Source: Amycolatopsis thermophila (GTDB lineage: Bacteria; Actinomycetota; Actinomycetes; Mycobacteriales; Pseudonocardiaceae). From it: a stretch of DNA of 64,000 bases. Positions 26,737 through 34,667 of the stretch are shown here, piece after piece. Numbering within the stretch: the stretch's first letter is position 1; every line of letters starts with the position of its first letter. Location of the stretch: NCBI RefSeq assembly GCF_030814215.1, contig NZ_JAUSUT010000001.1:3720001-3784000 (forward strand), in the 5' to 3' direction. Under the pieces are notes generated by a model. The model had not been told where the DNA came from and ran no database searches. It saw nothing but the letters and a program-made list of their open reading frames with translations. Both the position numbers and the translations under genes were made by a program.

Positions 26737-28134
26737 ATGAGTGCGCATTTCGACGTTGTGGTGCTGGGTGCCGGGCCCGGCGGGTATGTCGCGGCGATCC
26801 GGGCGTCACAGCTCGGCCTGAAGACGGCGATCGTCGAGGAGAAGTACTGGGGCGGCGTGTGCCTGAACGTCGGGTGCATCCCGTCGAAGGCGCTGCTGCG
26901 CAACGCGGAGCTCGCCCACCTGGTCACCAAGGAGGCGAAGACCTTCGGGATCAGCTCGGACGGGCCCATCACCTTCGACTACGGCGCCGCGTTCGACCGC
27001 AGCCGCACGGTCGCCGAGGGCCGCGTCAAGGGCGTGCACTTCCTGATGAAGAAGAACAACATCCAGGAGTTCACCGGGCGCGGCAAGTTCACCGACGCGC
27101 ACACCATCGAGGTCACCGGTGAGAACGGCAGCGAGACCGTCACCTTCGACCACTGCATCATCGCCGCCGGCGCCACCACCAAGCTGCTGCCGGGTACGCA
27201 GCTGTCCGAGCGCGTGGTGACCTACGAGGAGCAGATCCTCACCCGCGACCTGCCCGGCAGCATCATCATCGCCGGCGCGGGCGCGATCGGCGTCGAGTTC
27301 GCCTACGTGATGCACAACTACGGCGTCGACGTGACGATCGTCGAGTTCCTGGACCGGATGGTGCCGCTCGAGGACGCCGACGTGTCCAAGGAACTGGCCA
27401 AGCGCTACAAGAAGCTCGGCATCAAGGTCCTGACCGGCACCAAGGTCGAGAGCATCGACGACAGCGGCGACAAGGTCAAGGTCACCGTCTCCAGCGGCGG
27501 CAACCAGCAGACCCTGGAGGCCGACAAGGTCCTGCAGGCGATCGGCTTCCAGCCGCGCGTCGAGGGCTACGGCCTGGAGAACACCGGCGTCGAGCTGACC
27601 GAGCGCCGCGCCATCGCGATCGACGGCCGGTGCCGCACCAGCGTGCCGCACATCTACGCGATCGGCGACGTCACCGCGAAGCTCATGCTGGCCCACGCGG
27701 CCGAGTCGATGGGCATCGTGGCGGCCGAGACGATCGGCGGCGCGGAGACCATGGAGCTGGACTACACCATGATCCCGCGCGCGACGTACTGCCAGCCGCA
27801 GGTCGCCAGCTTCGGCCTGACCGAGGCGCAGGCGCGCGAGCAGGGCTACGACGTGCAGGTCGCCAAGTTCCCGTTCACCGCCAACGGCAAGGCCCACGGC
27901 CTGGCCGACTCGGGCGGTTTCGTGAAGATCCTGTCCGACGCGAAGTACGGCGAGCTGCTGGGCGCGCACCTGATCGGGCCGGACGTGACCGAGCTGCTGC
28001 CGGAGCTGACGCTGGCGCAGCAGTGGGACCTGACGGTGCACGAGGTGGCACGGAACGTGCACGCGCACCCCACGCTCGGCGAGGCGGTCAAGGAGGCCAT
28101 CCACGGTCTCGCGGGCCACATGATCAACTTCTGA
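26737..28134 (+). CDS. lpdA: Dihydrolipoyl dehydrogenase (E3)
   Basis: A 465-residue flavoprotein disulfide reductase. The FAD motif is [18 protein letters not shown]. The redox-active pair C42/C47 lies in [16 protein letters not shown], and the NAD motif is [16 protein letters not shown]. The second FAD motif is [12 protein letters not shown], and the C-terminal [16 protein letters not shown] supplies the His-Glu dyad. It reoxidises lipoamide in pyruvate and 2-oxoglutarate dehydrogenase complexes and the glycine cleavage system. The gene is monocistronic: a perfect terminator hairpin follows nine bases after the stop codon. Confidence 0.95.
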   Translation: MSAHFDVVVLGAGPGGYVAAIRASQLGLKTAIVEEKYWGGVCLNVGCIPSKALLRNAELAHLVTKEAKTFGISSDGPITFDYGAAFDRSRTVAEGRVKGVHFLMKKNNIQEFTGRGKFTDAHTIEVTGENGSETVTFDHCIIAAGATTKLLPGTQLSERVVTYEEQILTRDLPGSIIIAGAGAIGVEFAYVMHNYGVDVTIVEFLDRMVPLEDADVSKELAKRYKKLGIKVLTGTKVESIDDSGDKVKVTVSSGGNQQTLEADKVLQAIGFQPRVEGYGLENTGVELTERRAIAIDGRCRTSVPHIYAIGDVTAKLMLAHAAESMGIVAAETIGGAETMELDYTMIPRATYCQPQVASFGLTEAQAREQGYDVQVAKFPFTANGKAHGLADSGGFVKILSDAKYGELLGAHLIGPDVTELLPELTLAQQWDLTVHEVARNVHAHPTLGEAVKEAIHGLAGHMINF

Positions 28135-28142
28135 TCGTCGAC

Positions 28143-28180
28143 GAACTCCCCGCGTCTGCGGACGCGGGGAGTTCTCTTTT
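28143..28180 (+). terminator. Rho-independent terminator of lpdA
   Basis: A perfect 14-bp stem (GAACTCCCCGCGTC at 28143-28156 with its complement at 28161-28174) closes on the tetraloop TGCG and is followed by TCTTTT. This is the best intrinsic terminator in the window. Confidence 0.92.
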
Positions 28181-28194
28181 CGCGGCTCAATTGG

Positions 28195-28868
28195 AGCTCC
28201 CGGATACGCAGGCGGGTCCGGGTCCGCGTGCGCGCGGCGGGCGTGCAGCCGTTCGACGCGGTGGTGCGGGCGGGCTGGGAGCCGCCGTACGCGACGGGGC
28301 TGGCCTGGCCGCGCATCCCGGGTAACGAGTTCGCCGGCGGGAGGACCAGGTCACCGCGAAGCCGGCTGGCATGCCGAGGACCGTCGCGGGCGCGTTCACC
28401 GCCGGGACCCAGACGGCGTACCTCGCGCTGCGGCAGCTGGGCGTTTCGGCCGGTGACACGGTGCTCATCCACGCCGCGGCGGGTTCGGTGGGCACGGCCG
28501 CGGTGCAGCTCGCGCGGCGGTGGGGCGCGACTGTCATCGGCACGGCGAGCGAGGCGAACCAGTCGTACGTGCGTTCCCTCGGCGCCGCGCCGGTCGTCTC
28601 CGGCGAGGGCTTGGCGGAGCGTGTGCGAGCGCTTTCACCCGGTGGTGTGCACGCGGCCCTGGACGGTGCGGGCGGGGAGGCGCTGGACGTTTCACTCGCC
28701 CTGGTGAAGGAGCGCGGTCGCGTGCTCACCCTGGTGGACCACGACCGGGCCGAGGCGCTGGGTGTCCAGCTGGTGCGGGGGCAGCGCTCACAGCTGGACG
28801 AGGCCGCGCAGGCGCACCGGGACGTCGAGACCGGGCACGGGCGTGGCAAGGTCGTGTTGACTGTGTAG
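28195..28868 (+). pseudogene. Deleted zinc-independent MDR (quinone-reductase-like) oxidoreductase
   Basis: Fragments of a medium-chain dehydrogenase/reductase in order. VRAAGVQPFDAVVRAGWEPP to PRIPGNEFAGG is the catalytic N-domain. After a frame change and loss of roughly 60 residues, EDQVTAKPAGM leads into an intact Rossmann half with [23 protein letters not shown]. Sequence before VRLVRV-like strands is missing, so there is no start. A second deletion near 28795 joins VRGQRSQL to [22 protein letters not shown]. The product cannot be functional. Confidence 0.75.
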
Positions 28869-28909
28869 GTGCGTGCCGATCACGCGGTCGCGGGCAGGAG
28901 GTGGTGGTG

Positions 28910-29647
28910 ATGGGTGGGGTCGCCGTCGTGACGGGCGCCGGTTCCGGCATCGGGCGGCAGGTGGCCCGCGCGCTGCTGGGCGACGGCTACCGCGTGGCCC
29001 TGGTCGGCCGCAGAGCCGCGGCACTCGAAGAGACCGCCGACGGCGTTGCGGACGCGATGGTCCACCCGGCCGATGTCACCGATCCCGCCCAGGTCAGGGC
29101 CGTGTTCGAGGCCGTCGCGTCCCGCTGGGGCCGGGTCGACGTGCTGTTCAACAACGCCGGCACCTTCGGCCCGGCGGGCGATCCGGACGAGATCGACGTC
29201 GAGGCCTGGCACCAGACGGTGGCGGTCAACCTGACCGGTGCGTTCCTGTGCGCGCGAGAGGCGTTCCGCCAGATGAAGCGCCAGGACCCGCGTGGCGGCC
29301 GGATCATCAACAACGGCTCGATCTCCGCGCACGCGCCGCGCCCCGGGAGCGTCGCGTACACGGCGACCAAGCACGCCATCACAGGTCTGACGAAGTCGTT
29401 GTCGCTGGACGGGCGCCCCCACGACATCGCGTGTGGCCAAATCGACATCGGCAACGCGGCGACGGAGATGACGGCGGGCATCGCGCGGGGCGCCCGCCAG
29501 GCCGACGGCCGTGAGCTGCCGGAACCGACGTTCGACGCGAGACACGTCGCGGAGGCCGTGCGGTACATGGCGGGCCTCCCACTGTCCGCGAACGTGCAGT
29601 TCATGACGGTGACAGCCACCAAGATGCCGTTCATCGGCAGAGGCTGA
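28910..29647 (+). CDS. Short-chain dehydrogenase/reductase (SDR)
   Basis: A 245-residue classical SDR. The cofactor motif is [11 protein letters not shown], the core strand is FNNAGTF, and the catalytic serine is in [14 protein letters not shown] gives the YxxxK dyad. R-R in LVGRRAAAL after the second strand favours NADP(H). The segment [16 protein letters not shown] is typical of a well-populated actinobacterial SDR group without known substrate. GGAGG eight bases before the ATG fixes the start. Confidence 0.85.
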   Translation: MGGVAVVTGAGSGIGRQVARALLGDGYRVALVGRRAAALEETADGVADAMVHPADVTDPAQVRAVFEAVASRWGRVDVLFNNAGTFGPAGDPDEIDVEAWHQTVAVNLTGAFLCAREAFRQMKRQDPRGGRIINNGSISAHAPRPGSVAYTATKHAITGLTKSLSLDGRPHDIACGQIDIGNAATEMTAGIARGARQADGRELPEPTFDARHVAEAVRYMAGLPLSANVQFMTVTATKMPFIGRG

Positions 29648-29731
29648 AACGTTCCCCCGTCGTCTGGCGATAGGGGAAGTGACGTTGACTAAACTGCAGG
29701 TCAGGACGGCCTGCGGGGTCGTCGGCGCCAG

Positions 29732-29805
29732 GCCCTCGTAGCTCAGCCGGATAGAGCAAGAGCCTTCTAATCTCTAGGTCGCAGGTTCGAGTCCTGCCGG
29801 GGGCA
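29732..29805 (+). tRNA. tRNA-Arg (anticodon TCT)
   Basis: A full cloverleaf of 74 nt. The acceptor arm GCCCTCG pairs with CGGGGGC, D arm GCTC/GAGC, anticodon loop CTTCTAA with TCT at 29766-29768, T arm GCAGG/CCTGC around TTCGAGT, and discriminator A. CCA is not encoded. The anticodon stem AGAGC/TCTCT has one C-T mismatch next to the loop. It reads AGA codons, which are rare in such a GC-rich genome. Its 3' half is repeated 1.8 kb downstream. Confidence 0.92.
29776..29802 (+). repeat. attL-like direct repeat within tRNA-Arg
   Basis: AGGTCGCAGGTTCGAGTCC (29776-29794) is identical to 31593-31611. After one mismatch, GCCGGGG also matches. The repeat covers the 3' part of the tRNA, the classic integration site of actinomycete integrative elements; the intact tRNA copy would be retained at this end. 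Confidence 0.65.
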
Positions 29806-31214
29806 CTTCTTGGCTGGTCAGGACCCCGATATCCGATCAAGGCCCTGACCGGCCCGTGCTCAACCCTCTTTTCGGCGACTGGATCGCCGGTCGGGTTTTC
29901 AGAGCCGGCCCTGCCTGCTCACCCACGACCGCGTTCCACGTAGGCACCACCGGAAGCTGCTCACCATGCGCTCGTCGAGCGTCGGCCGGTGTCCGAGGTG
30001 CCCTGGGCGTCCTCGCCACTGACGGCGCGTACGAGACGTGACCGACGTTGGGCCTAACCGACTGGCCGGCGGTCGCCCACGCCGATCCCAGCGAGCTTGC
30101 CGTCATCCTCGACTGCTGCCAGCAGTGGGAACGGGACGAGGACCCCGACGCGCGCCAGTTCCCCAGCCAAGCGGCATGACGACAAGGCGATCGCAGCCGT
30201 AGGGCTCCACGCCTGGTTTCCTTACTTGTTCAAGGCGGGGCCGCTGATCCGGCCCTCATCCTGTCGAAGCGCCAAACGCGGGCGTGCGGCTGGCGGTTCC
30301 ACGGAGGCCGGGCGGCCCTGCAGCTGCCGCGACAGCAAGAGAAAGATGCCCTCGCCGGGCAGGCAGGCTCCGGGATGACCGGGGATTGCAGGCCCGGTTG
30401 CGCTGGCAGGGTGGGCGCTTGGTGGTCATCCCGTCGCCTGATCTGATGGCTATCACGCCGCGCTGGGACCGCAAGGTTGGCAAGTTCGGCGGCGGTTGAG
30501 TACGGAGGTTGCGGCCCCAACACGGCGTGATCGAGACGCCATCAGGCGACGGGATGACCACCAAGCAGCAGCGGGTGCAAAGGCAAGGGCGGTGGCGCGT
30601 CCCCTGCAGACACACCACCGCCCAATGCACACTGCTGCGCTACGCCAGCCGGATGAGCCGCCAGGTGACCGCCCGATTGTTGTACGGCGGGATGACGTTG
30701 CCCTTTGCGATAGGCGCGCTGGTGCTCGGCGTACCTACCACCTCCCAGACTCCGCTCACGGGGCAACGCTCCCCAGTCCGAGCGGTGGTTCCGATCTGTG
30801 TCGTCATTTAAGGGGGCTCCCTTGTTCGCGAGTGCCGTGAACCTGCGCCACAGCCCCTCCACTTTCGAGAATTACAGCCATGGAAGATCGACTACAGAGC
30901 GTCTCGACAACCGGTCAAACCGGGACGTTGAACGGCGCACGCACTCCACAGAGTGACCAGCGACGGTGCATTCGATCTACCCTTGGTCGAACATCTGATC
31001 GGACGAACGGTCGGCGGCCAGTGCGCCGGGTGGTTCGCCGATCCATGCCACATTTGCGCCACATGCACCAGGCAGGGACGGCAAACGACAGTGATCAACA
31101 AGCACCCGAGTCGCAGGCCGGGCAACTCGTCGTGGTGGTCCTTATATCGAAGCGACTTCCCTGTGAATGCCGTCGAAGCCGAAAGCGTGCACGACCCCGC
31201 CGTAGCATCAGCGG
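29806..31214. other. Gene debris inside the presumed integrated element
   Basis: No intact gene was found. Recognisable scraps include a C-terminal-looking frame at about 30062-30179 (reading DPSELAVILDCCQQWERDED and ending at a stop). An open frame at 30953-31237 carries a Cys cluster CHICATC that could be a zinc ribbon. There is also a coding-like fragment present twice in opposite orientation (30418-30443 and 30541-30566). No integrase, excisionase or replication gene remains. Confidence 0.5.
30418..30566. repeat. Inverted repeat of a coding-like fragment
   Basis: 26 bases at 30418-30443 are exactly complementary to 30541-30566. Similarity continues imperfectly inward through ATCACGCCG and CCGCAA. 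Both copies translate to LVVIPSPD followed by ITP, one on each strand, so a gene fragment was duplicated head-to-head. Confidence 0.7.
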
Positions 31215-31439
31215 GTGCTGAAGCTCGTCGCAAGTGATCCGCGGCTGGTCCTGGATGAGAACCAGGTGCGGCGACTGCGGTACTGGATCCTGGAGATCCT
31301 CCCGTCCAGCGACTACTTGATCGAGCCAGGGCCGGGCGCCGTCATCACGGCATACGACCGGACGCCCGATGAGTTGGCCCCAGCGCTGCGGGCCAAATTC
31401 GAGGAGATTGCGGGGTGCCACTGGCTCGACGCGCCTTGA
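31215..31439 (+). CDS. Small hypothetical protein in the element remnant
   Basis: A 74-residue frame starting at GTG without a clear ribosome site. The sequence is balanced in composition and looks folded (NQVRRLRYWILEILPSSDYL, then AVITAYDRTPDELAPALRAKFEEIAG). No family is recognised. It is the only protein-like intact frame between the tRNA and the downstream repeat and may be a surviving cargo gene or a truncated one. Confidence 0.4.
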   Translation: MLKLVASDPRLVLDENQVRRLRYWILEILPSSDYLIEPGPGAVITAYDRTPDELAPALRAKFEEIAGCHWLDAP

Positions 31440-31853
31440 GGTGCGGCCACGCCCACGCTTTACCCCACCAATTGATGAGAAACCACCTCAGCTGCTGGGC
31501 AACTTGGTGCATTTGCGCTCGTGAATCATGCAGGTCACGGTGAACGTCATCGAGGTATGAGTGGCATCGGCAGACCTTCAGCGCAAACCTCCAGGTCGCA
31601 GGTTCGAGTCCCGCCGGGGCCCACAACAGAGGGGTACCGCAGCCCGACTCGCCAGGTGTCTCGTCCTTCGCGTTCCGTAGCCCACGGCCGGGGCGAGTCG
31701 TGGGCGAGGATGCAGCCGTGGCGTGGCCACGCGGTGCCCGGGTTCGGGGATGACCGCGGCGCACACCAGCAGCATCAACCGATCCCGCGAATCGCGGCGG
31801 GGGTACCGGGGTGGACAGGCTCGTGGCGCGGGGTCGGGCCGCCGCCGGTGGGC
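31440..31853. other. Intergenic region holding the downstream tRNA repeat
   Basis: About 410 bp. The only recognisable item is the second tRNA-Arg 3'-end copy at 31593-31619. Base composition returns to host level just after that repeat, consistent with an element boundary. Confidence 0.55.
31593..31619 (+). repeat. attR-like copy of the tRNA-Arg 3' end
   Basis: A 27-base segment with one mismatch to 29776-29802, in the same orientation. No other tRNA arms precede it, so it is a displaced 3' fragment rather than a second tRNA gene. Confidence 0.65.
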
Positions 31854-33170
31854 TCACTTCTTCACGGGGTACGCGACGGGTGTGCCGTCGTCGTCGGCGG
31901 TGATGCCTGCGTACTTGCTGACCTGGACCGGCGCGGCGCCGGCTTCCGTGGACCTGTCCTTGCCCGTCTTGGCGTCCAGCACGATCGGCGTGCCGCCCTG
32001 CGTCGTGCCGTACACGGCACCGTGCCAGGCGACGGTCACGCTCGCGGGCGCGACGCGGTTCGCGGCCTCGTCGGGCAGGCTCCACAGCTTCTGGGCGCTC
32101 TTCGCGTCGTACCCGGTGAGCACGCCGTCCTGCTGGCACAGCAGCACGGACTGCTGGTCGTAGAGGCACTCGCCGTACGCGCTCGACCCGAAGCCGCCCT
32201 CACCGGCGATCTTGGCCTTCTCCGCACCCGTCGCCGGGTCGAGGAACAGCAGGAACGGGTGGCCCGTGCCGTAGTCGGTGCGGTTGACCACCACCAGCGC
32301 CGGGTCGGCGGGGATCATGGTGAGCTGGCTGGACTGGAGTGCGCCGACCCACTTCTGCTGCCCGCTCGCCACGTCGAGCGCCGTGGCCTGCGTCATCGAG
32401 GAGTTCTCGGGCACGTCGTAGTCGGTGCCGACGACGATGTCACCGTGCACGCTGCCGGCGTCGTAGTCCTTGCGTTCCCACAGGGTCGCACCGGTGGCGG
32501 GGTCGAGCCCGACCGTGACGTGCTCCTCGTCCTGGTGGCTGAAGTTCGCGATGACCGCCTTGTCGGTGACCGCCACGACCTGGGTCACCGCGTTCTGCGC
32601 GTCGGCGTACGGGCTGTCGGACACCTGGATGTCCACCTGCCACTTCTTGGTGCCCTTGGCCGCGTCCGCGGCGACGACCGACAACGCGACGGACGCCGGC
32701 GTGGTGCCCTTCTCCGGCAGCACGACCGGCACCGCGGCGACGGCGAGCTCGTCGGTGACGGCCGGCGGGCGCGGACCGGTGGGGTTGACGAACGGCCCGC
32801 TCTGCCCGTTCGGGTCGCCGGGCTCGCCCTCGATCGGCACGGTCCAGTTCTGCCGCCCGGTGAGCACGTCCACCGCGCTCATCTCCGTGGGCGTGATGAT
32901 GTAGGCCGTCCGATCACGGAGGGTGACGAATCGGGACACCACCGAGCCGGCGACGTTGGTGCGCAGCGCGGTGGCGGGCAGGGCGACGGCGCCGTTGACG
33001 TCGAACGCCATGGGCGGGTCCGCGGTCTTGGCCTCGGGCGCGGCGGACGTCGACGAGGGCGCGCCCGGTACCGAGGTCGGCCGCGACGCCGGGTCGTCGC
33101 CCGGCCCACCGCAACCACCGGCCGTGACCACCACACCGAGGCACGCCACAGCCGCCAGAGTTCGCCGCAC
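31854..33170 (-). CDS. PQQ-like beta-propeller lipoprotein
   Basis: A 438-residue lipoprotein: signal LAAVACLGVVVTAGGC with lipid-accepting C20, then a Ser/Thr/Pro linker. Repeated blades typical of PQQ-like/BamB propellers follow, each with a signature such as VDVLTGRQNWTV, GLDPATGATLWERK, ALDVASGQQKWVG, FLDPATGAEKAKI, GYDAKSAQKLWSL and VLDAKTGKDRS. It should sit on the outer face of the membrane as a protein-binding scaffold. PQQ-binding enzymes have extra residues not evident here, so it is unlikely to be an enzyme. It stands alone as a transcription unit. Confidence 0.82.
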   Translation of the reverse strand: MRRTLAAVACLGVVVTAGGCGGPGDDPASRPTSVPGAPSSTSAAPEAKTADPPMAFDVNGAVALPATALRTNVAGSVVSRFVTLRDRTAYIITPTEMSAVDVLTGRQNWTVPIEGEPGDPNGQSGPFVNPTGPRPPAVTDELAVAAVPVVLPEKGTTPASVALSVVAADAAKGTKKWQVDIQVSDSPYADAQNAVTQVVAVTDKAVIANFSHQDEEHVTVGLDPATGATLWERKDYDAGSVHGDIVVGTDYDVPENSSMTQATALDVASGQQKWVGALQSSQLTMIPADPALVVVNRTDYGTGHPFLLFLDPATGAEKAKIAGEGGFGSSAYGECLYDQQSVLLCQQDGVLTGYDAKSAQKLWSLPDEAANRVAPASVTVAWHGAVYGTTQGGTPIVLDAKTGKDRSTEAGAAPVQVSKYAGITADDDGTPVAYPVKK

Positions 33171-33320
33171 GTGTGTCCACCTTCCCCCAAGACGAGTCGC
33201 CGGTGAACCTTAGCGAACAGCGCGGCGAGGTGGGGCCGGTTTCACACAAACGCGGCAATCCCGAAGGGGCTGGGGTCTACCGTGGTGAGCGGCAAGGGAG
33301 CCTGGGGAAAGGAACTCGCC

Positions 33321-33671
33321 ATGTCCGTGCGCGAACTCGTCGTCAGCCGCCGGGACGGGGGTACCGGCGGGGAGGACTGGACCGAGAACTTCGAGGACCT
33401 CCCCGGTGGTGCGGGGATTTCGATCATCCTCGAGTCCACCTCGCGCGCCGGGGTGGGGCCGCGGCTGCACAAGCACCCCTACGCGGAGACGTTCGTCATC
33501 AAACGGGGCAGCGCGACCTTCACCATCGGCACGGAGGAGATCGTCGGCGAGGCCGGTCAGGTGCTCGTCGTTCCCGCGGAGACGCCGCACAAGTTCGCCA
33601 CGGGGCCCGATGGGTACGAGGCGGTGCACATCCACGCCGCTCCGCGGTTCGTCACCGACTGGCTCGAGTGA
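33321..33671 (+). CDS. Small cupin-domain protein
   Basis: A 116-residue single-domain cupin. Motif 1 is GPRLHKHPYAETFVIKRGSA (His, His, Glu metal ligands). Motif 2 is AGQVLVVPAETPHKFAT with the fourth histidine. This small size fits metal-dependent isomerases, dioxygenases or sensory cupins; no more precise assignment is possible. AAAGGAA upstream supports the ATG at 33321; an upstream GTG in frame lacks such a site. Confidence 0.82.
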   Translation: MSVRELVVSRRDGGTGGEDWTENFEDLPGGAGISIILESTSRAGVGPRLHKHPYAETFVIKRGSATFTIGTEEIVGEAGQVLVVPAETPHKFATGPDGYEAVHIHAAPRFVTDWLE

Positions 33672-33715
33672 CGGGCGCGCCTGTGGTCCCGGTCACCCCA
33701 CCCCCCACTTTCCTC

Positions 33716-33743
33716 TAGGTACCTACTACCCCGGCGTCAGTAG
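33716..33743. promoter_or_regulatory. Candidate operator upstream of the NmrA-like gene
   Basis: The 10-bp palindrome TAGGTACCTA (33716-33725) is followed at once by CTACT-N11-AGTAG (33723-33743). GTA-rich dyads like this are typical targets of HxlR/DUF24 redox regulators that control NmrA-type quinone oxidoreductases (compare qor2 in corynebacteria). The assignment to HxlR is an inference. Confidence 0.45.
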
Positions 33744-33785
33744 CGTGCTCGTGTCTTCACAACGCCGAACACGAGGAGCACGAAC

Positions 33786-34601
33786 ATGATCGTGGTAACC
33801 GGGGCGACCGGGAACGTCGGGCGGGCGCTGGTACGCGCCCTCGCAGGGGAGCGGGTGACCGCGGTGTCGCGCAGGGCCGCGGAGGTGCCCGCGGGCGTCC
33901 GGCACGTGCGGGCGGACCTGGCCGATCCGGCGAGTCTGGAGCCGGCCCTCGACGGGGCCGGCGCGCTGTTCCTGCTCACATCGGGCGAGTTCCTGGGCAC
34001 TGGCGGAGACCTCGGTGCGGTCGTCGCGCTGGCGCGCACAGCCGGGGTGCGGCGGCTCGTTCTGCTGTCCTCGCTCGGGGTCGCGACCGGGCGGCACCCG
34101 GACGCGCTCGAGGCGTCCGTCGAACACTCGGGTCTCGAGTGGACGGTGCTGCGGGCGGGCGGCTTCCACACCAACACGTTCGCGTGGGCGGACGTGGTTC
34201 GCGCGCAGCGGATGGTGGCGGCGCCGTTCGCGGACGTCGCGCTGCCGGCGGTCGACCCCGCGGACATCGCGGAGGTCGCCGCCACCGTGCTGCGCGAGGA
34301 CGGCCACCACGGCCGGACCTACGTGCTGACCGGACCGGAACCCGTCTCGCCGCGGCAGCAGGCCGCCGCGATCGCGGAAGCGCTGGGTGAGCCGGTCCGG
34401 TTCGCGGAGCTCAGCCGGGACGAGGCCAGGGAGCGGATGCTGCGGTTCATGCCCGAGCCGGTGGTGGAGTCCACGCTGGACATCCTCGGCGCGCCGAAGC
34501 CGGTCGAGCAGCGGGTGAGCGGGGACGTGGAGCGGATCCTGGGACGGCCGGCGCGCCGCTTCGCCGAGTGGGCCGCGGACAACGCCGCGGTGTTCAAGTG
34601 A
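33786..34601 (+). CDS. NmrA-like NAD(P)-binding oxidoreductase
   Basis: A 271-residue atypical SDR with an N-terminal dinucleotide motif VTGATGNVGRALVRAL (residues 4-19), then VLLSSLGVATG and LRAGGFHTNTFAW. The usual YxxxK catalytic pair is absent, as in NmrA/HSCARG-type proteins that sense or reduce with NADPH, and in QorB-like quinone reductases. CGAGGAGCACGAAC precedes the ATG. The gene is followed by a strong bidirectional hairpin. Confidence 0.82.
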   Translation: MIVVTGATGNVGRALVRALAGERVTAVSRRAAEVPAGVRHVRADLADPASLEPALDGAGALFLLTSGEFLGTGGDLGAVVALARTAGVRRLVLLSSLGVATGRHPDALEASVEHSGLEWTVLRAGGFHTNTFAWADVVRAQRMVAAPFADVALPAVDPADIAEVAATVLREDGHHGRTYVLTGPEPVSPRQQAAAIAEALGEPVRFAELSRDEARERMLRFMPEPVVESTLDILGAPKPVEQRVSGDVERILGRPARRFAEWAADNAAVFK

Positions 34602-34624
34602 ACCGCAGCCGGCACGACTGAGAG

Positions 34625-34656
34625 AGGTCCCGCCCCCACGGCCGGGGGCGGGACCT
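34625..34656. terminator. Hairpin between convergent NmrA-like and sialidase genes
   Basis: A perfect 13-bp stem (AGGTCCCGCCCCC at 34625-34637 with its complement at 34644-34656) closes on a 6-base loop. There is no T-run on either side, as is usual for high-GC actinomycetes. Its location between two gene ends marks it as a bidirectional terminator. Confidence 0.75.
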
Positions 34657-34667
34657 GGCAAGCGAAC

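Noticed and set aside
31854-33170. PQQ-dependent dehydrogenase
   Set aside because: The blades are PQQ-like but the cofactor disulfide and catalytic Asp region of the dehydrogenases are not visible, and it is a lipoprotein of BamB-like size.
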